Part shown: positions 1-8,266 of the stretch, piece after piece
Layout: the number at the start of each line of letters is the position of its first letter
Position numbering within the stretch: position 1 is the stretch's first letter
Assembly (NCBI GenBank): GCA_013152765.1
Contig: JAADFT010000024.1
Span: 1 to 9,706 of the forward strand
Length of the DNA: 9,706 nt
Source of the DNA: Calditrichota bacterium
GTDB taxonomy: Bacteria; Zhuqueibacterota; Zhuqueibacteria; Oleimicrobiales; Geothermoviventaceae
Direction: 5' to 3'
Position numbers and translations under genes: made by a program
The notes under the pieces: generated by a model
Told to the model about the DNA's origin: nothing
Database searches by the model: none
Seen by the model: only the letters and a program-made list of their open reading frames with translations

Positions 1-644
1 CATGCCGGTCCAAGCGGGTCGAGAATCGCAATCACGGCCGTCTCCCCGCTGTTTTCGGCCAGACGCCAGAAGCGCTTCTCTCCGTCCTGCATCGCTCGCT
101 CTCGCCTTTCGTGAAGCAGAGCAACCAGTCCTTTCGAGGGCTCCCCTGCGGTCCTCAACAGCTCTTTCGTCGACGGGCCAAAGGCGTCCAGGGCCGCGTA
201 GTCGCAAACGCGCAGGTGAAACTTGGCGGAATTGGCGTCCAGGGGCTGGCCAATTCGAGCGACAAACACCCAGAAATCTTTTGGAACAACGTTCTCCAAT
301 GAGTCCACCATGACAAGCGGACAGGCGTACGCAGACGCTGTCACGATTCCTTCCCAAAACGAGTCGTCCACGTCCGACGGTCGTGTCGTATCCGCCACTT
401 TTTGCATGATGCTCGAAGGTAGACTCACCTGAGTAAATGGCTTCTTACTAAGGCGCTCTTGCGTTCTATCCGAGGTCTTCTCGTAGACAGTCTGTGTAAA
501 ACCAATGTCGCGGTAGCGAAAACGTTTGCCGATCCACTGCAGTCCGGACAACACTGTACCTTCGCGGTCTGAGCCAAACACAACCACCCCCCTTAAATTC
601 TTCACGCGAACGACGAAATCCAAAAACCAGTCAGCCAGTTCCAT
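1..644 (-). CDS. Hypothetical protein, 3' end outside the window
   Basis: I do not recognise this protein. Reading the minus strand from ATG at 644-642, 214 codons are open to the left edge with no stop, so the C-terminus is missing. A purine-rich GAGGGAG (656-650) lies 5 nt before this ATG and supports the start; in-frame GTG (677-675) and TTG codons upstream lack a good ribosome site, and an in-frame TGA lies at 707-705. The visible part looks soluble and mixed alpha/beta. A hydrophobic strand (residues about 18-23, GVVVFG) leads into a GSDREG turn (24-29) and a helix. There is a Trp/Phe-rich stretch near 123-129 (DFWVFVA), a basic helix near 179-184 (ERRERA) and a strand AVIAILDP (203-210). 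I see no signal peptide, membrane segment or familiar catalytic motif. It follows the clpC terminator, so it is probably transcribed separately. That it is a gene is well supported by the long open frame and ribosome site; its function is unknown. Confidence 0.75.
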   Translation of the reverse strand, partial: MELADWFLDFVVRVKNLRGVVVFGSDREGTVLSGLQWIGKRFRYRDIGFTQTVYEKTSDRTQERLSKKPFTQVSLPSSIMQKVADTTRPSDVDDSFWEGIVTASAYACPLVMVDSLENVVPKDFWVFVARIGQPLDANSAKFHLRVCDYAALDAFGPSTKELLRTAGEPSKGLVALLHERRERAMQDGEKRFWRLAENSGETAVIAILDPLGPA

Positions 645-721
645 GACCACTCCCTCGTCTTCCGAGGTCGATTCCACGTTCGTAGACAACTGCTCAGGCT
701 TGCTTCATACCCTCCAATTAA

Positions 722-751
722 CAAAGCCCGAGGCTGTCACCTCGGGCTTTG
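722..751 (-). terminator. Intrinsic terminator of clpC
   Basis: A perfect 12-bp inverted repeat (CAAAGCCCGAGG / CCTCGGGCTTTG) with a 6-nt loop starts 26 nt past the clpC stop. In the minus-strand RNA the GC-rich stem ends in UUUG followed by UUAAUU, a short imperfect U tract. The A-rich side of the stem makes it potentially active in both directions, but no plus-strand gene reads into it. It separates clpC from the downstream hypothetical gene. Confidence 0.85.
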
Positions 752-777
752 AACATCAATCCATCCTGAAGAAGAGT

Positions 778-3285
778 TTACCCCTCCAGGCTCTCTGTTG
801 GCGTCGGGGCCTCCTTGTCCTCGGGGGTTTCTTTCTTCTCGCTGCTCGGAAGCTCCATCCGGCCGACTTCTTTGAAAATCAGCTCGTCTTTCTTCTTCGA
901 CCACTGCACCTCGATGATGCTGCCATCCGTGAAGCGGCCTTTCAGGATTTCCTCAGCCAGCGGATCCTGCACGTAGCGCTGGATGGTCCGCTTCAGAGGC
1001 CGAGCGCCGTACACCGGATCGAATCCTTTCTCGACCAGAAACTCACGGGCAGACTGCGACAGCCGCACCTCAATCTGCCGCTCCGAAACACGGTTCAACA
1101 TCTCGTCGATCACGATGTCGACAATCTTCATCATGTCGTTCCGGTTCAGCGAGCGGAACACCACGATTTCGTCCACGCGGTTCACAAATTCAGGATTGAA
1201 CACGCGCCGCACTTCTTCCATGATCTTGTCGCGCATGTTGTCGTAGTCGCCCGCGTGCTCGGACTTGCCGAAGCCCAGCCCGCCACCGCGCTTGATCTCG
1301 CGCGTGCCCAGGTTGGACGTCATGATCAGGATCGTGTTCTTGAAATCGACTTTGCGCCCAAGCCCGTCAGTCAGGTGCCCTTCGTCCAGGATCTGCAGCA
1401 GGATGTTGAACACATCTGGATGGGCCTTCTCGATTTCGTCGAACAGCACCACCGAGTACGGATGCCGACGCACGCGCTCCGTCAGCTGACCGCCCTCCTC
1501 GTAACCGACGTAACCCGGAGGCGCCCCGGTGAGCCGCGACACGCTGAACTTCTCCATGAACTCAGACATGTCGATTCGGATCAGGGCCTCGTCGTTCTCG
1601 AACAGGTAACGCGCCACTTCTTTCGCGAGCTGGGTTTTGCCCACACCAGTCGGGCCCAGGAAAATGAACGAGCCGATTGGACGGTTCGGGTCCTTCAACC
1701 CGGCGCGAGTGCGCTGAATGGCCCGCGAAATCAGGTGAATCACTTCATCCTGGCCAATGATCCGCTTCTTCAGCTCCTCCTCCATCTTGAGGAGTTTCTC
1801 AGTCTCGGACTGCGCCACCCGCTGCACCGGGATGCCGGTCATCATCGAGACCACCTCGGCAACGTCCTCTTCGGTCACCGTGGCCACGATCTCTTCTTCA
1901 GCCTCTTTCCACCGCTCTTTCGCCTCTTCCAGCTTGCGGTGCAGCTGCTTCTCGCGGTCGCGCAGGATGGCCGCTCGCTCAAACTCCTGCGCCTTGATCA
2001 CGGCCTCCTTTTCCCGCCGAACCTTCTTGATCTCCTCTTCGAGGTCAGTAATCTCTTTCGGAACGCGAATGTTGGCCAGGTGAATTCGCGCGCCCGTCTC
2101 GTCCATCACGTCGATGGCCTTGTCCGGCAGGTAACGATCCGTGATGTACCGGTCCGACAACCGCACGGCCTCGCGCAGGGCCTCGTCCGTGTACTTCACG
2201 CGGTGGTGCGCCTCGTAGCGCGACTGCAGCCCTTTCAGGATCTGGTAGGTCTCCTCCGGCGTCGGCGGGTCGACCATCACTTTCTGGAAGCGCCGTTCGA
2301 GCGCGCCATCTTTCTCGATGTACTGGCGGTACTCGTCTAACGTCGTCGCTCCGATGCACTGGAGTTCCCCGCGCGCCAGGGCCGGTTTGAACATGTTCGA
2401 TGCGTCTAAAGAACCAGAGGCCCCACCGGCACCCACGATCGTGTGCAACTCATCGATGAAGAGAATCACATCCTTCGCCTTGACCAGCTCGTTCAGGATT
2501 GCTTTGATGCGCTCCTCGAACTGGCCACGGTATTTGGTACCCGCCACGATGGCACCCAGGTCCAGTGTCACCACGCGCTTGTTGTGAAGTACGCGCGGGA
2601 CCTTTTTCTCCACGATCCGCAGCGCCAGCCCTTCAGCAATCGCCGTTTTTCCAACGCCCGGCTCGCCAATGAGCACCGGGTTGTTCTTCTTACGGCGACT
2701 CAGGATCTGCGCCACACGCTCGATTTCCTTGTCGCGACCGATGACGGGATCCAGCTCGCCCTTGCGGGCCAGCTCCGTGAGATCCCGGCCGAAGTGGTCC
2801 AGCGCGGGCGTCTTGGTGCGCTTCTGGGTGACCTCCTGGGTCGAAGGCGATCCGCGCAGGATGTTCTCCAGTTCGTTCTTGACCGCGTCGTAGGTCACGT
2901 CAAACGCCTGGAGGATCTGCGCAGCGACCCCCTCCTTCTCCTTCACCAAAGCGAGGAGCAGGTGCTCCGTGCCGATGATGTCCGACTTGTACTTGTCCGC
3001 CTCCACGTAGGCGAGTTTGAGGATCTTCTCGGCCCGTTTCGTGAACGGGATGTTTCCGATCGTCATCGTCTCGCCCGTCGCGCGCACGGCGTCTTCCACA
3101 GAGCGTTTCAGCTCTTCCAGATCCACGCCGAGATCGCGCAAGATCTCAATGGCGATGCCTTCCCCCTCCCGAATCAGGCCAAGGAGAATGTGTTCGGTAC
3201 CAATGTAATCGTGCCCGAGACGCAGCGCCTCTTCCCGGGCAAACTGAATGACCATCTGAACTCGACTGGAAAAGTTATTCTTCAT
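778..3285 (-). CDS. clpC: ATP-dependent Clp unfoldase ClpC (Hsp100/AAA+)
   Basis: This 835-residue protein has the full ClpC layout. Two Clp-N repeats lie at about 5-43 and 81-119 (IGTEHILL and IGTEHLLL). The first AAA+ module has Walker A GEPGVGKT (207-214), Walker B ILFIDE (274-279) and an arginine pair at 331-332. A UVR/middle-domain coiled segment spans about 415-465. The second AAA+ module has Walker A GPTGVGKT (544-551), pore loop GYVGYEE (591-597), Walker B VVLFDE (612-617) and NPEFVNR (697-703). The middle domain is short as in ClpC, not long as in ClpB. The LGF motif (670-672) matches the loop that docks on ClpP, so it probably feeds unfolded substrates to the ClpP protease in the cytoplasm. 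No adaptor (MecA, McsB) or ctsR gene lies nearby, and I saw no CtsR-type heptad repeat upstream. The acidic, proline-rich tail after about 805 is probably disordered. A GGAG (3299-3296) lies 10 nt before the ATG, a moderate ribosome site. Confidence 0.97.
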   Translation of the reverse strand: MKNNFSSRVQMVIQFAREEALRLGHDYIGTEHILLGLIREGEGIAIEILRDLGVDLEELKRSVEDAVRATGETMTIGNIPFTKRAEKILKLAYVEADKYKSDIIGTEHLLLALVKEKEGVAAQILQAFDVTYDAVKNELENILRGSPSTQEVTQKRTKTPALDHFGRDLTELARKGELDPVIGRDKEIERVAQILSRRKKNNPVLIGEPGVGKTAIAEGLALRIVEKKVPRVLHNKRVVTLDLGAIVAGTKYRGQFEERIKAILNELVKAKDVILFIDELHTIVGAGGASGSLDASNMFKPALARGELQCIGATTLDEYRQYIEKDGALERRFQKVMVDPPTPEETYQILKGLQSRYEAHHRVKYTDEALREAVRLSDRYITDRYLPDKAIDVMDETGARIHLANIRVPKEITDLEEEIKKVRREKEAVIKAQEFERAAILRDREKQLHRKLEEAKERWKEAEEEIVATVTEEDVAEVVSMMTGIPVQRVAQSETEKLLKMEEELKKRIIGQDEVIHLISRAIQRTRAGLKDPNRPIGSFIFLGPTGVGKTQLAKEVARYLFENDEALIRIDMSEFMEKFSVSRLTGAPPGYVGYEEGGQLTERVRRHPYSVVLFDEIEKAHPDVFNILLQILDEGHLTDGLGRKVDFKNTILIMTSNLGTREIKRGGGLGFGKSEHAGDYDNMRDKIMEEVRRVFNPEFVNRVDEIVVFRSLNRNDMMKIVDIVIDEMLNRVSERQIEVRLSQSAREFLVEKGFDPVYGARPLKRTIQRYVQDPLAEEILKGRFTDGSIIEVQWSKKKDELIFKEVGRMELPSSEKKETPEDKEAPTPTESLEG

Positions 3286-3606
3286 GCGTCATCAACTCCG
3301 TAGTAGAAATGATCCTGAGCTGGTCAGGTCCGACTTTCGTTCTCTCACACATCTTTTACCTGCCCGAAAGAAAGGTCGTTCCCGACTTCTTCCGCTTCGG
3401 GCTTTCATGCCAAAATACGCAATCGACACCTGCATCGCCGTGTTCTCTCTCACAATCGGCCAGCGCCTTTGCACGGGCGTCTGCTTCCAGTCGATCGGCC
3501 TGCTTTCGCCTACCTTTAGTTCGGCAGATTCCAGGCTCGTTTTAATCGAAAAGTGAACACGAAGCAACCGATCGCCGGCGGTGCCGAAATCGCGGTTCCT
3601 GAGCCC
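3286..3606 (-). promoter_or_regulatory. clpC upstream region with candidate promoter and leader hairpin
   Basis: This 321-nt gap between lolD and clpC has no convincing gene. A frame open from a TTG at 3567 to 3292 has no ribosome site and a composition unlike a real protein. A weak sigma-70 candidate lies at the upstream end: TTGCTT (3567-3562), 17 nt, then TAAAAC (3544-3539). Nearer clpC, a 7-bp inverted repeat (3362-3368 with 3396-3402) encloses a 4-bp stem GTCG/CGAC with a GGAA tetraloop, which could fold in the clpC leader. A 5-bp inverted repeat at 3566-3597, just after the lolD stop, is at most a weak terminator. The gap size suggests that clpC has its own promoter, but the exact site is uncertain. 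Confidence 0.35.
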
Positions 3607-4314
3607 CTACAGAACCACCTCCTTGTCCGATTTGATTCGGCCGTCCCACAATTCGATTACCCTGTCCGCGGTTTTCGCGAGATCCAGGTTGTGTGTCACA
3701 ATGATCAGCGTACGACCCTCCTTACGCACCAGATCCCAGAGAAGTTCGTGCAGGTGCTTGCTCGCCTGGGCATCCAGATTGCCGGAGGGCTCATCCGCCA
3801 GCAGCAGTTTGGGACTGTTGGTCAGTGCACGAGCCACAGCCACTCGCTGTTGCTCGCCGCCGGACAGCTCGTTGGGCCGGTGACCGGCGCGATCGCTCAG
3901 CCCCACCTGTTCCAGCAACTGCAGTGCCCGCTTCTCGGCGCGCTTCCGGTCCACCCCGGCGATCAGGGCCGGCATCATTACGTTCTCCAGAGCCGTGAAC
4001 TCCGGCAACAGGTGGTGAAACTGGAACACAAACCCTGCGGTGCGGTTCCGAAAAGCGGCAAGCTGTCCGTTGTCCATCGAAAACACGTCCACACCGTCCA
4101 CGCTAACTGTACCCGCAGTGGGGCGATCCAGCGCACCGAGAATGTGAAGCAACGTGCTCTTGCCCACACCCGACGGACCAACGATCGCCACAATCTCCCC
4201 CCGGCGGATGTCGAGATCGATGCCTTTGAGCACGTGCAACGTTTGCCCCCGAGCCATCGGGTAGTGTTTGTGAATGCCCCGTGCGGAAAGAATGATCTTC
4301 TGCTCCTCAACCAT
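3607..4314 (-). CDS. lolD: Lipoprotein-releasing ABC transporter ATPase, LolD-type
   Basis: A 235-residue ABC ATPase, the normal length for LolD/MacB-type subunits. It shows Walker A GPSGVGKST (46-54), Q-loop Q98, signature LSGGEQQ (150-156), Walker B LLLADEPSGNLD (170-181, catalytic E175) and switch His208 in VTHNLD. DEPSGNLD and the GEQQRVAVARAL run are typical of the LolD/MacB/FtsE branch. It should power release of lipoproteins from the inner membrane to a periplasmic carrier, acting as a dimer with the permease encoded just upstream. Its ATG lies 3 nt after the permease stop with little Shine-Dalgarno sequence, which suggests translational coupling. MacB-like or other exporter substrates remain possible, since no LolA or LolB gene is in view. 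Confidence 0.9.
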   Translation of the reverse strand: MVEEQKIILSARGIHKHYPMARGQTLHVLKGIDLDIRRGEIVAIVGPSGVGKSTLLHILGALDRPTAGTVSVDGVDVFSMDNGQLAAFRNRTAGFVFQFHHLLPEFTALENVMMPALIAGVDRKRAEKRALQLLEQVGLSDRAGHRPNELSGGEQQRVAVARALTNSPKLLLADEPSGNLDAQASKHLHELLWDLVRKEGRTLIIVTHNLDLAKTADRVIELWDGRIKSDKEVVL

Positions 4315-4317
4315 GCT

Positions 4318-5559
4318 TTACTCGTACCGAATGGCTGCAACAGGGTCAAGCCTGGATGCCTTCCAGGAGGGGTAGAGTGTCGCGGCGAACGAAAGAAACA
4401 GCGCAGCCACGGCGACCATCACGAAGTCCTGCACCCGCATGGCCACCGGCAGCTTGTTGATGATGTAAATATCAGCTGGCAAAGAGAACCACTTGAACCG
4501 AAGCTGGGACCAGCACAACACGTAGCCAATGAGCAAGCCCAGAGCTGTCCCGATGGCTCCCGCCACCACACCCTCGAATACGAAAATTCGCATGATGTCG
4601 CGCGAGGTGGCACCCATCGACTTCAGAATGCCGATGTCCCTCGTCTTCTCCATCACAACCATGATGAGCGTGCTGACAATGTTGAACGTGGCCACCAGGA
4701 TGATGAGACTGAGCACCACGAAAGCTGCCCATTTCTCGATCTGCATCCAGGCGAACAGGTTGCGGTTGAGCTGGAACCACGTGAGTGTGTTGTACGGGTA
4801 CCCGAGGATCGCGTCGATCTTTCGCGCCACCTCGTCCGCGCGGTCCAGGTCGTCCACCCGGACTTCGATGCCGGTCACTCGTTTGCCCATCTTGAAGAGT
4901 TTCTGGGCGGCGGAGAGGGAAATGTAGCCGAAGGTGTCGTCGTACTCGTAGAGACCCGTCTCGAAGTAGCCGGTCACGCGGCATTGCATCATCGGTGGAA
5001 TCTGCCCGAAGATCCCGGTGATCCCGGCCGGACTGATGAGCACCACTTTGTCGCCCACGCTCACGGCCAGGCGATCGGCCAGATTGAAGCCCAGCACAAT
5101 TCCGGGCAGAGGGCGCCCCCCTTCTACAACTGGCTTTTCGGAAAAATCCAGAGTACCGTAGACCATTTGCTTCTTGATGTCCACCACCTGGCCCACGGTT
5201 TCCGGATCTACGCCTTTGATGATGATCCCCTCGGTTTCGGAGGCACTCCGAATCAGGGCTTTGTCGAAAATGTAAGGGGTCATCCCCACGATGTGGGGGA
5301 TCGACCGGATCTTGGCAGCAACTTCCTTCCAGTCATCGATGCCGCGGTCGTGAAACGTGCGCACGCGGATGTGGGCGTCGAATCCGATGATCCGGGACCG
5401 AACTTCCCGCTCGAACCCGTTCATCACGGACAACACAATCACAAGTGCTGCCACGCCGATCATGATGCCGATGATCGAAAACCAGCCAATCAGCGAGACG
5501 AAACCCGTCTTGCGCTTGGTACGCAGGTAGCGGCGGGCAATGAAGAGCTCGTATCTCAT
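4318..5559 (-). CDS. lolC: Lipoprotein-releasing ABC transporter permease, LolC/LolE family
   Basis: A 413-residue inner-membrane protein with the four-helix LolC/E layout. The N-terminus MRYELFIARRYLRTKRK precedes TM1 (about 20-47, containing SLIGWFSIIGIMIGVAAL). A large periplasmic domain of about 225 residues follows, then TM2 (about 278-303), TM3 (about 323-350) and TM4 (about 376-397). The cytoplasmic segment EKTRDIGILKSMGA (304-317) between TM2 and TM3 is the conserved FtsX-family loop that contacts the ATPase. The ending ASRLDPVAAIRYE is also family-typical. The ATG overlaps the lysS stop as ATGA, so translation is coupled to LysRS. Only one permease is present, whereas E. coli has LolC plus LolE; it may form a homodimer, or the partner may be elsewhere. 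The C versus E assignment cannot be made from this sequence. Confidence 0.9.
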   Translation of the reverse strand: MRYELFIARRYLRTKRKTGFVSLIGWFSIIGIMIGVAALVIVLSVMNGFEREVRSRIIGFDAHIRVRTFHDRGIDDWKEVAAKIRSIPHIVGMTPYIFDKALIRSASETEGIIIKGVDPETVGQVVDIKKQMVYGTLDFSEKPVVEGGRPLPGIVLGFNLADRLAVSVGDKVVLISPAGITGIFGQIPPMMQCRVTGYFETGLYEYDDTFGYISLSAAQKLFKMGKRVTGIEVRVDDLDRADEVARKIDAILGYPYNTLTWFQLNRNLFAWMQIEKWAAFVVLSLIILVATFNIVSTLIMVVMEKTRDIGILKSMGATSRDIMRIFVFEGVVAGAIGTALGLLIGYVLCWSQLRFKWFSLPADIYIINKLPVAMRVQDFVMVAVAALFLSFAATLYPSWKASRLDPVAAIRYE

Positions 5560-7085
5560 GACCGTTCGGGCCGCATTTGCGGGAAGAGCAGAACGTCGCG
5601 AATCGACGGCTGATTGGTTAGCAACATCACGAGCCGATCGATGCCAATGCCAAGCCCTGCTGTGGGCGGCATGCCGTACTCCAGAGCACGCAGGTAGTCT
5701 TCGTCCAGCACCTGCGCTTCGTCGTCGCCGCGCGCACGCAGCTCCATCTGGCGTTCAAAGCGCTCGCGCTGATCCAGCGGGTCGTTCAGCTCCGAGAACG
5801 CGTTCCCGATTTCGTGCCCGGCGACAAAGGGTTCGAACCGCTCCACGAGATTGGGATCGTCCCGGTGTCGCTTGGCCAGCGGTGACAGCTCGATCGGGTA
5901 GTCGGTGATGAAGACCGGCTGAATCAGGTTGGGCTCCACTTTCTCCTTGAAAATCTCGTCGAGGATCTTCCCCTTGTCCCAGGACGCCTCAACCTCAATG
6001 CCCAGCTTCTCGGCAATCTCCCGCAGTTCACCCTCCGACTTGCCGTAAAGGTTGTAGCCAGTCGCTTCCTCGAGGGCGTCGAACATGGGTTTCCGTGGCC
6101 ACGGCGCTTCAAGGTTGATCGTGTAGCCCTGGTACTCGATCTGGAGCGTTCCCAGCACCTCCTGGGCGATCGTCCCGATCATCTCCTCGACCAGGTCCAT
6201 CATGAACGTGTAGTCTTCGTAGGCCACGTACAGCTCCATCATGGTGAACTCGGGGTTGTGAAACCGGTCGATGCCCTCGTTCCGGAAATCTTTGGAGATT
6301 TCGTACACGGCCTCAAAGCCGCCAACGATCAGGCGTTTCAGGTAGAGCTCATCGGCAATTCGGAGGTACAGGTCGATGTCCAGTGCGTTGTGGTGCGTGA
6401 TGAAGGGACGCGCCGAAGCGCCGCCGTAGATCGGTTGCAAAATGGGCGTCTCGACCTCCAGGTAGCCGCGGCCGTCCAGGTACCGCCGCATCGCCGAAAT
6501 GATTTTCGACCGCTTGATGAACACTTCCCGCACGTGGGGATTCACGATCAGATCCACGTAGCGCTGGCGGTACCGCAGTTCCACGTCGGAAAATGGATCG
6601 TAAACCTCGCGCTTGCCGTCCACCACGCGCTCTTTGACCACGGGCAACGGCCGCAGGTTTTTGGAAAGAAGCTCCAGCTCCTGGACCTTCACGGTGATCT
6701 CACCCGTGCGCGTGCGGAAGACCTCGCCGCGCACGCCGATGAAATCGCCGATGTCCATCAATTTGAAGAGCTCGTACTTCTGCTCGCCGACTTCGTCCAG
6801 ACGCACGTAGATTTGGATGCGCCCTTCGGCGTCAGCAATGTGCGCAAACCCGGCTTTGCCGTGCAGCCGCTTCGACATGATGCGGCCCGCCACCGCCACA
6901 CGCTGGCCCTCGAGCTGGTCGAAATTCTCGAGGATCTCACGCGAGCGGTGCGTGCGCTTGAAGGCATACGGGTACGGGTTCACGCCCATTTCGCGCAGCC
7001 GGCGCAGCTTCTCCAGCCGGATGCGCATGAGCTCGTTCAGCTCTTCTTCGTAGTCGCGTCGGATGTCGTCAGTCGGTTTCGTCAT
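5556..7085 (-). CDS. lysS: Lysyl-tRNA synthetase, class II
   Basis: A 509-residue enzyme that charges tRNA-Lys with lysine using ATP in the cytoplasm. An N-terminal helix leads into an OB-fold anticodon-binding domain (about 62-140, starting RVAVAGRIM). The class II catalytic core follows, with motif 1 around VETPILQP (211-218), motif 2 from FRNEG to NPEFTMMELY (267-286) and motif 3 GIGIDRLVMLLT (479-490). The lysine-pocket region (YEISKDFRNEG, HEIGNAFSELNDP) matches LysRS rather than AspRS or AsnRS. The length is close to E. coli LysS (505). The start at 7085 puts the charged N-terminal helix in place; the ribosome site is weak (ACGAG about 6 nt upstream). It lies 30 nt after alr and overlaps the permease start by 4 nt, in the middle of the operon. 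Confidence 0.97.
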   Translation of the reverse strand: MTKPTDDIRRDYEEELNELMRIRLEKLRRLREMGVNPYPYAFKRTHRSREILENFDQLEGQRVAVAGRIMSKRLHGKAGFAHIADAEGRIQIYVRLDEVGEQKYELFKLMDIGDFIGVRGEVFRTRTGEITVKVQELELLSKNLRPLPVVKERVVDGKREVYDPFSDVELRYRQRYVDLIVNPHVREVFIKRSKIISAMRRYLDGRGYLEVETPILQPIYGGASARPFITHHNALDIDLYLRIADELYLKRLIVGGFEAVYEISKDFRNEGIDRFHNPEFTMMELYVAYEDYTFMMDLVEEMIGTIAQEVLGTLQIEYQGYTINLEAPWPRKPMFDALEEATGYNLYGKSEGELREIAEKLGIEVEASWDKGKILDEIFKEKVEPNLIQPVFITDYPIELSPLAKRHRDDPNLVERFEPFVAGHEIGNAFSELNDPLDQRERFERQMELRARGDDEAQVLDEDYLRALEYGMPPTAGLGIGIDRLVMLLTNQPSIRDVLLFPQMRPERS

Positions 7086-7115
7086 CGTAAACTCGTGTCG
7101 GTTCTTTGCTCCGCC

Positions 7116-8261
7116 TCAGGAATTGTCTGTCACCTGCTGAGAGTCTCCTCCCACGTACACCCGCGGTACTCGCTTCGAGACCCAGCAAGTCACTTCGTAA
7201 GGGATTGTGTGCAGTTTTTCGCAAATCGAGTAAACACTGACCTCCTGGTCGCCGCGCCGTCCGAAAAGCACCACCTCGTCGCCCGGTTGGACGGGACTGT
7301 CGGGGCCGAGATCCACCAGAATCTGGTCCATGCAAACCCGACCGACAACCGGGTAAATGCGGCCTCGAATCAACACCTCGCCCTGATTGGACAGCAGCCG
7401 GTTGTAACCGTCGGCGTAGCCCACGGGAAGCGTCGCGATTTTCGTCCGCCGCTTGGCCACGTACTTGCGCCCGTAGCTCACACTGGTACCCGGCTCAACC
7501 TGCTTCACGTACAGCACCTGCGTGCGAAACGTCATGGCCGGCTTCAAAGGTACGCTCTCGCTCGTCTCCGGACTCGGGTAGTACCCGTAGAGCATAACTC
7601 CGGGCCGAACAGCGTCGAAGGTTGCCTCCGGCAAGTCCAGAATTGCGCCGCTGTTGGCGGCGTGCACAAGCGGAACTCGTACGCCGCCGCTTTCGAGCCG
7701 TTCGAGAACCTTCTGAAACCGACGTAGCTGCAAGTGTGCGTAGCGTTTGTCGGCCTCGTCCGAAGTGGCAAAATGCGTGTACAAACCGGTCAGGGCCACA
7801 CCCTCGGTCTTCAGAACCTTCTCCACGAACTCCGGCGCCTCGTCCCAGGCCACACCCACACGCCCCATCCCTGTGTCGACCTTCACGTGGACGGAGACCG
7901 GCTTCCCGAGCTCCCGGCCGGCTTGCCCCAGGGCCGCAAGCGCCTGCTCGGTGTACACGGTGGCTTCCAGGTCGTACTTAGCGAACAGCTTCGCATCGTC
8001 CAGGAAAACGCCCCCGAAAACGAGGATCGGCGCTCTGATGCCGGCCTCTCGAAGCTCCAGCGCTTCTTCGACAAGCGCCACAGCCAGTCGGCTGGCGCCA
8101 CTTCGCAGAGCCACGCGGGCCACCGGCACGGCACCGTGGCCGTACGCGTCAGCCTTAACAACAGCCATCACCTGGGCAGGGGCGACTTTTTTCCGCACCT
8201 CCTGTACGTTCGCAGCAATTGCCGTCAGATCAACCTCAGCTACCGTGGGTCGCAACGCCAC
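7116..8261 (-). CDS. alr: Alanine racemase, PLP-dependent
   Basis: Interconverts L- and D-alanine to supply D-Ala for peptidoglycan. With GTG at 8261-8259 as start, the protein is 381 residues, normal for Alr. It begins MALRPTVAEVDL, matching the family's usual start about five residues before the (R)PTxxEVDL strand. Key residues visible are the PLP-binding Lys36 in VVKADAYGHG, the GMGRVG loop (131-136), the catalytic Tyr263 in VSYGRKY, GYADGYNR (281-288) and the C-terminal beta domain with GRVCMDQ (307-313). The frame stays open upstream into prfB as far as an ATG near 8576, but that extension is the out-of-frame shadow of prfB. The chosen GTG leaves a 5-nt gap after the prfB stop and has only a weak ribosome site (GCGGG), so coupling to RF2 translation is likely. 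A TTG at 8255 is a less likely start. Confidence 0.95.
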   Translation of the reverse strand: MALRPTVAEVDLTAIAANVQEVRKKVAPAQVMAVVKADAYGHGAVPVARVALRSGASRLAVALVEEALELREAGIRAPILVFGGVFLDDAKLFAKYDLEATVYTEQALAALGQAGRELGKPVSVHVKVDTGMGRVGVAWDEAPEFVEKVLKTEGVALTGLYTHFATSDEADKRYAHLQLRRFQKVLERLESGGVRVPLVHAANSGAILDLPEATFDAVRPGVMLYGYYPSPETSESVPLKPAMTFRTQVLYVKQVEPGTSVSYGRKYVAKRRTKIATLPVGYADGYNRLLSNQGEVLIRGRIYPVVGRVCMDQILVDLGPDSPVQPGDEVVLFGRRGDQEVSVYSICEKLHTIPYEVTCWVSKRVPRVYVGGDSQQVTDNS

Positions 8262-8266
8262 ACCCG

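Noticed and set aside
526..2340. 604-codon plus-strand open frame
   Set aside because: It lies antisense to the well-supported clpC; its His/Leu/Arg-rich sequence is the typical reverse-complement shadow of a GC-rich gene.
3292..3567. 91-codon minus-strand frame between lolD and clpC
   Set aside because: It starts with TTG without a ribosome site and has low-complexity basic sequence with no resemblance to a known family; more likely untranslated.
3286..3606. CtsR box (direct AGTCAAA-type heptads) or CIRCE element before clpC
   Set aside because: I looked for both and found no matching direct or inverted repeat.
3553..5613. 686-codon plus-strand open frame
   Set aside because: It is antisense to lolD and the LolC/E permease, very rich in His and Asp, with no motif; long antisense frames are common in GC-rich genes.
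6258..7727. 489-codon plus-strand open frame
   Set aside because: It crosses antisense through lysS and alr, with no ribosome site or family resemblance.
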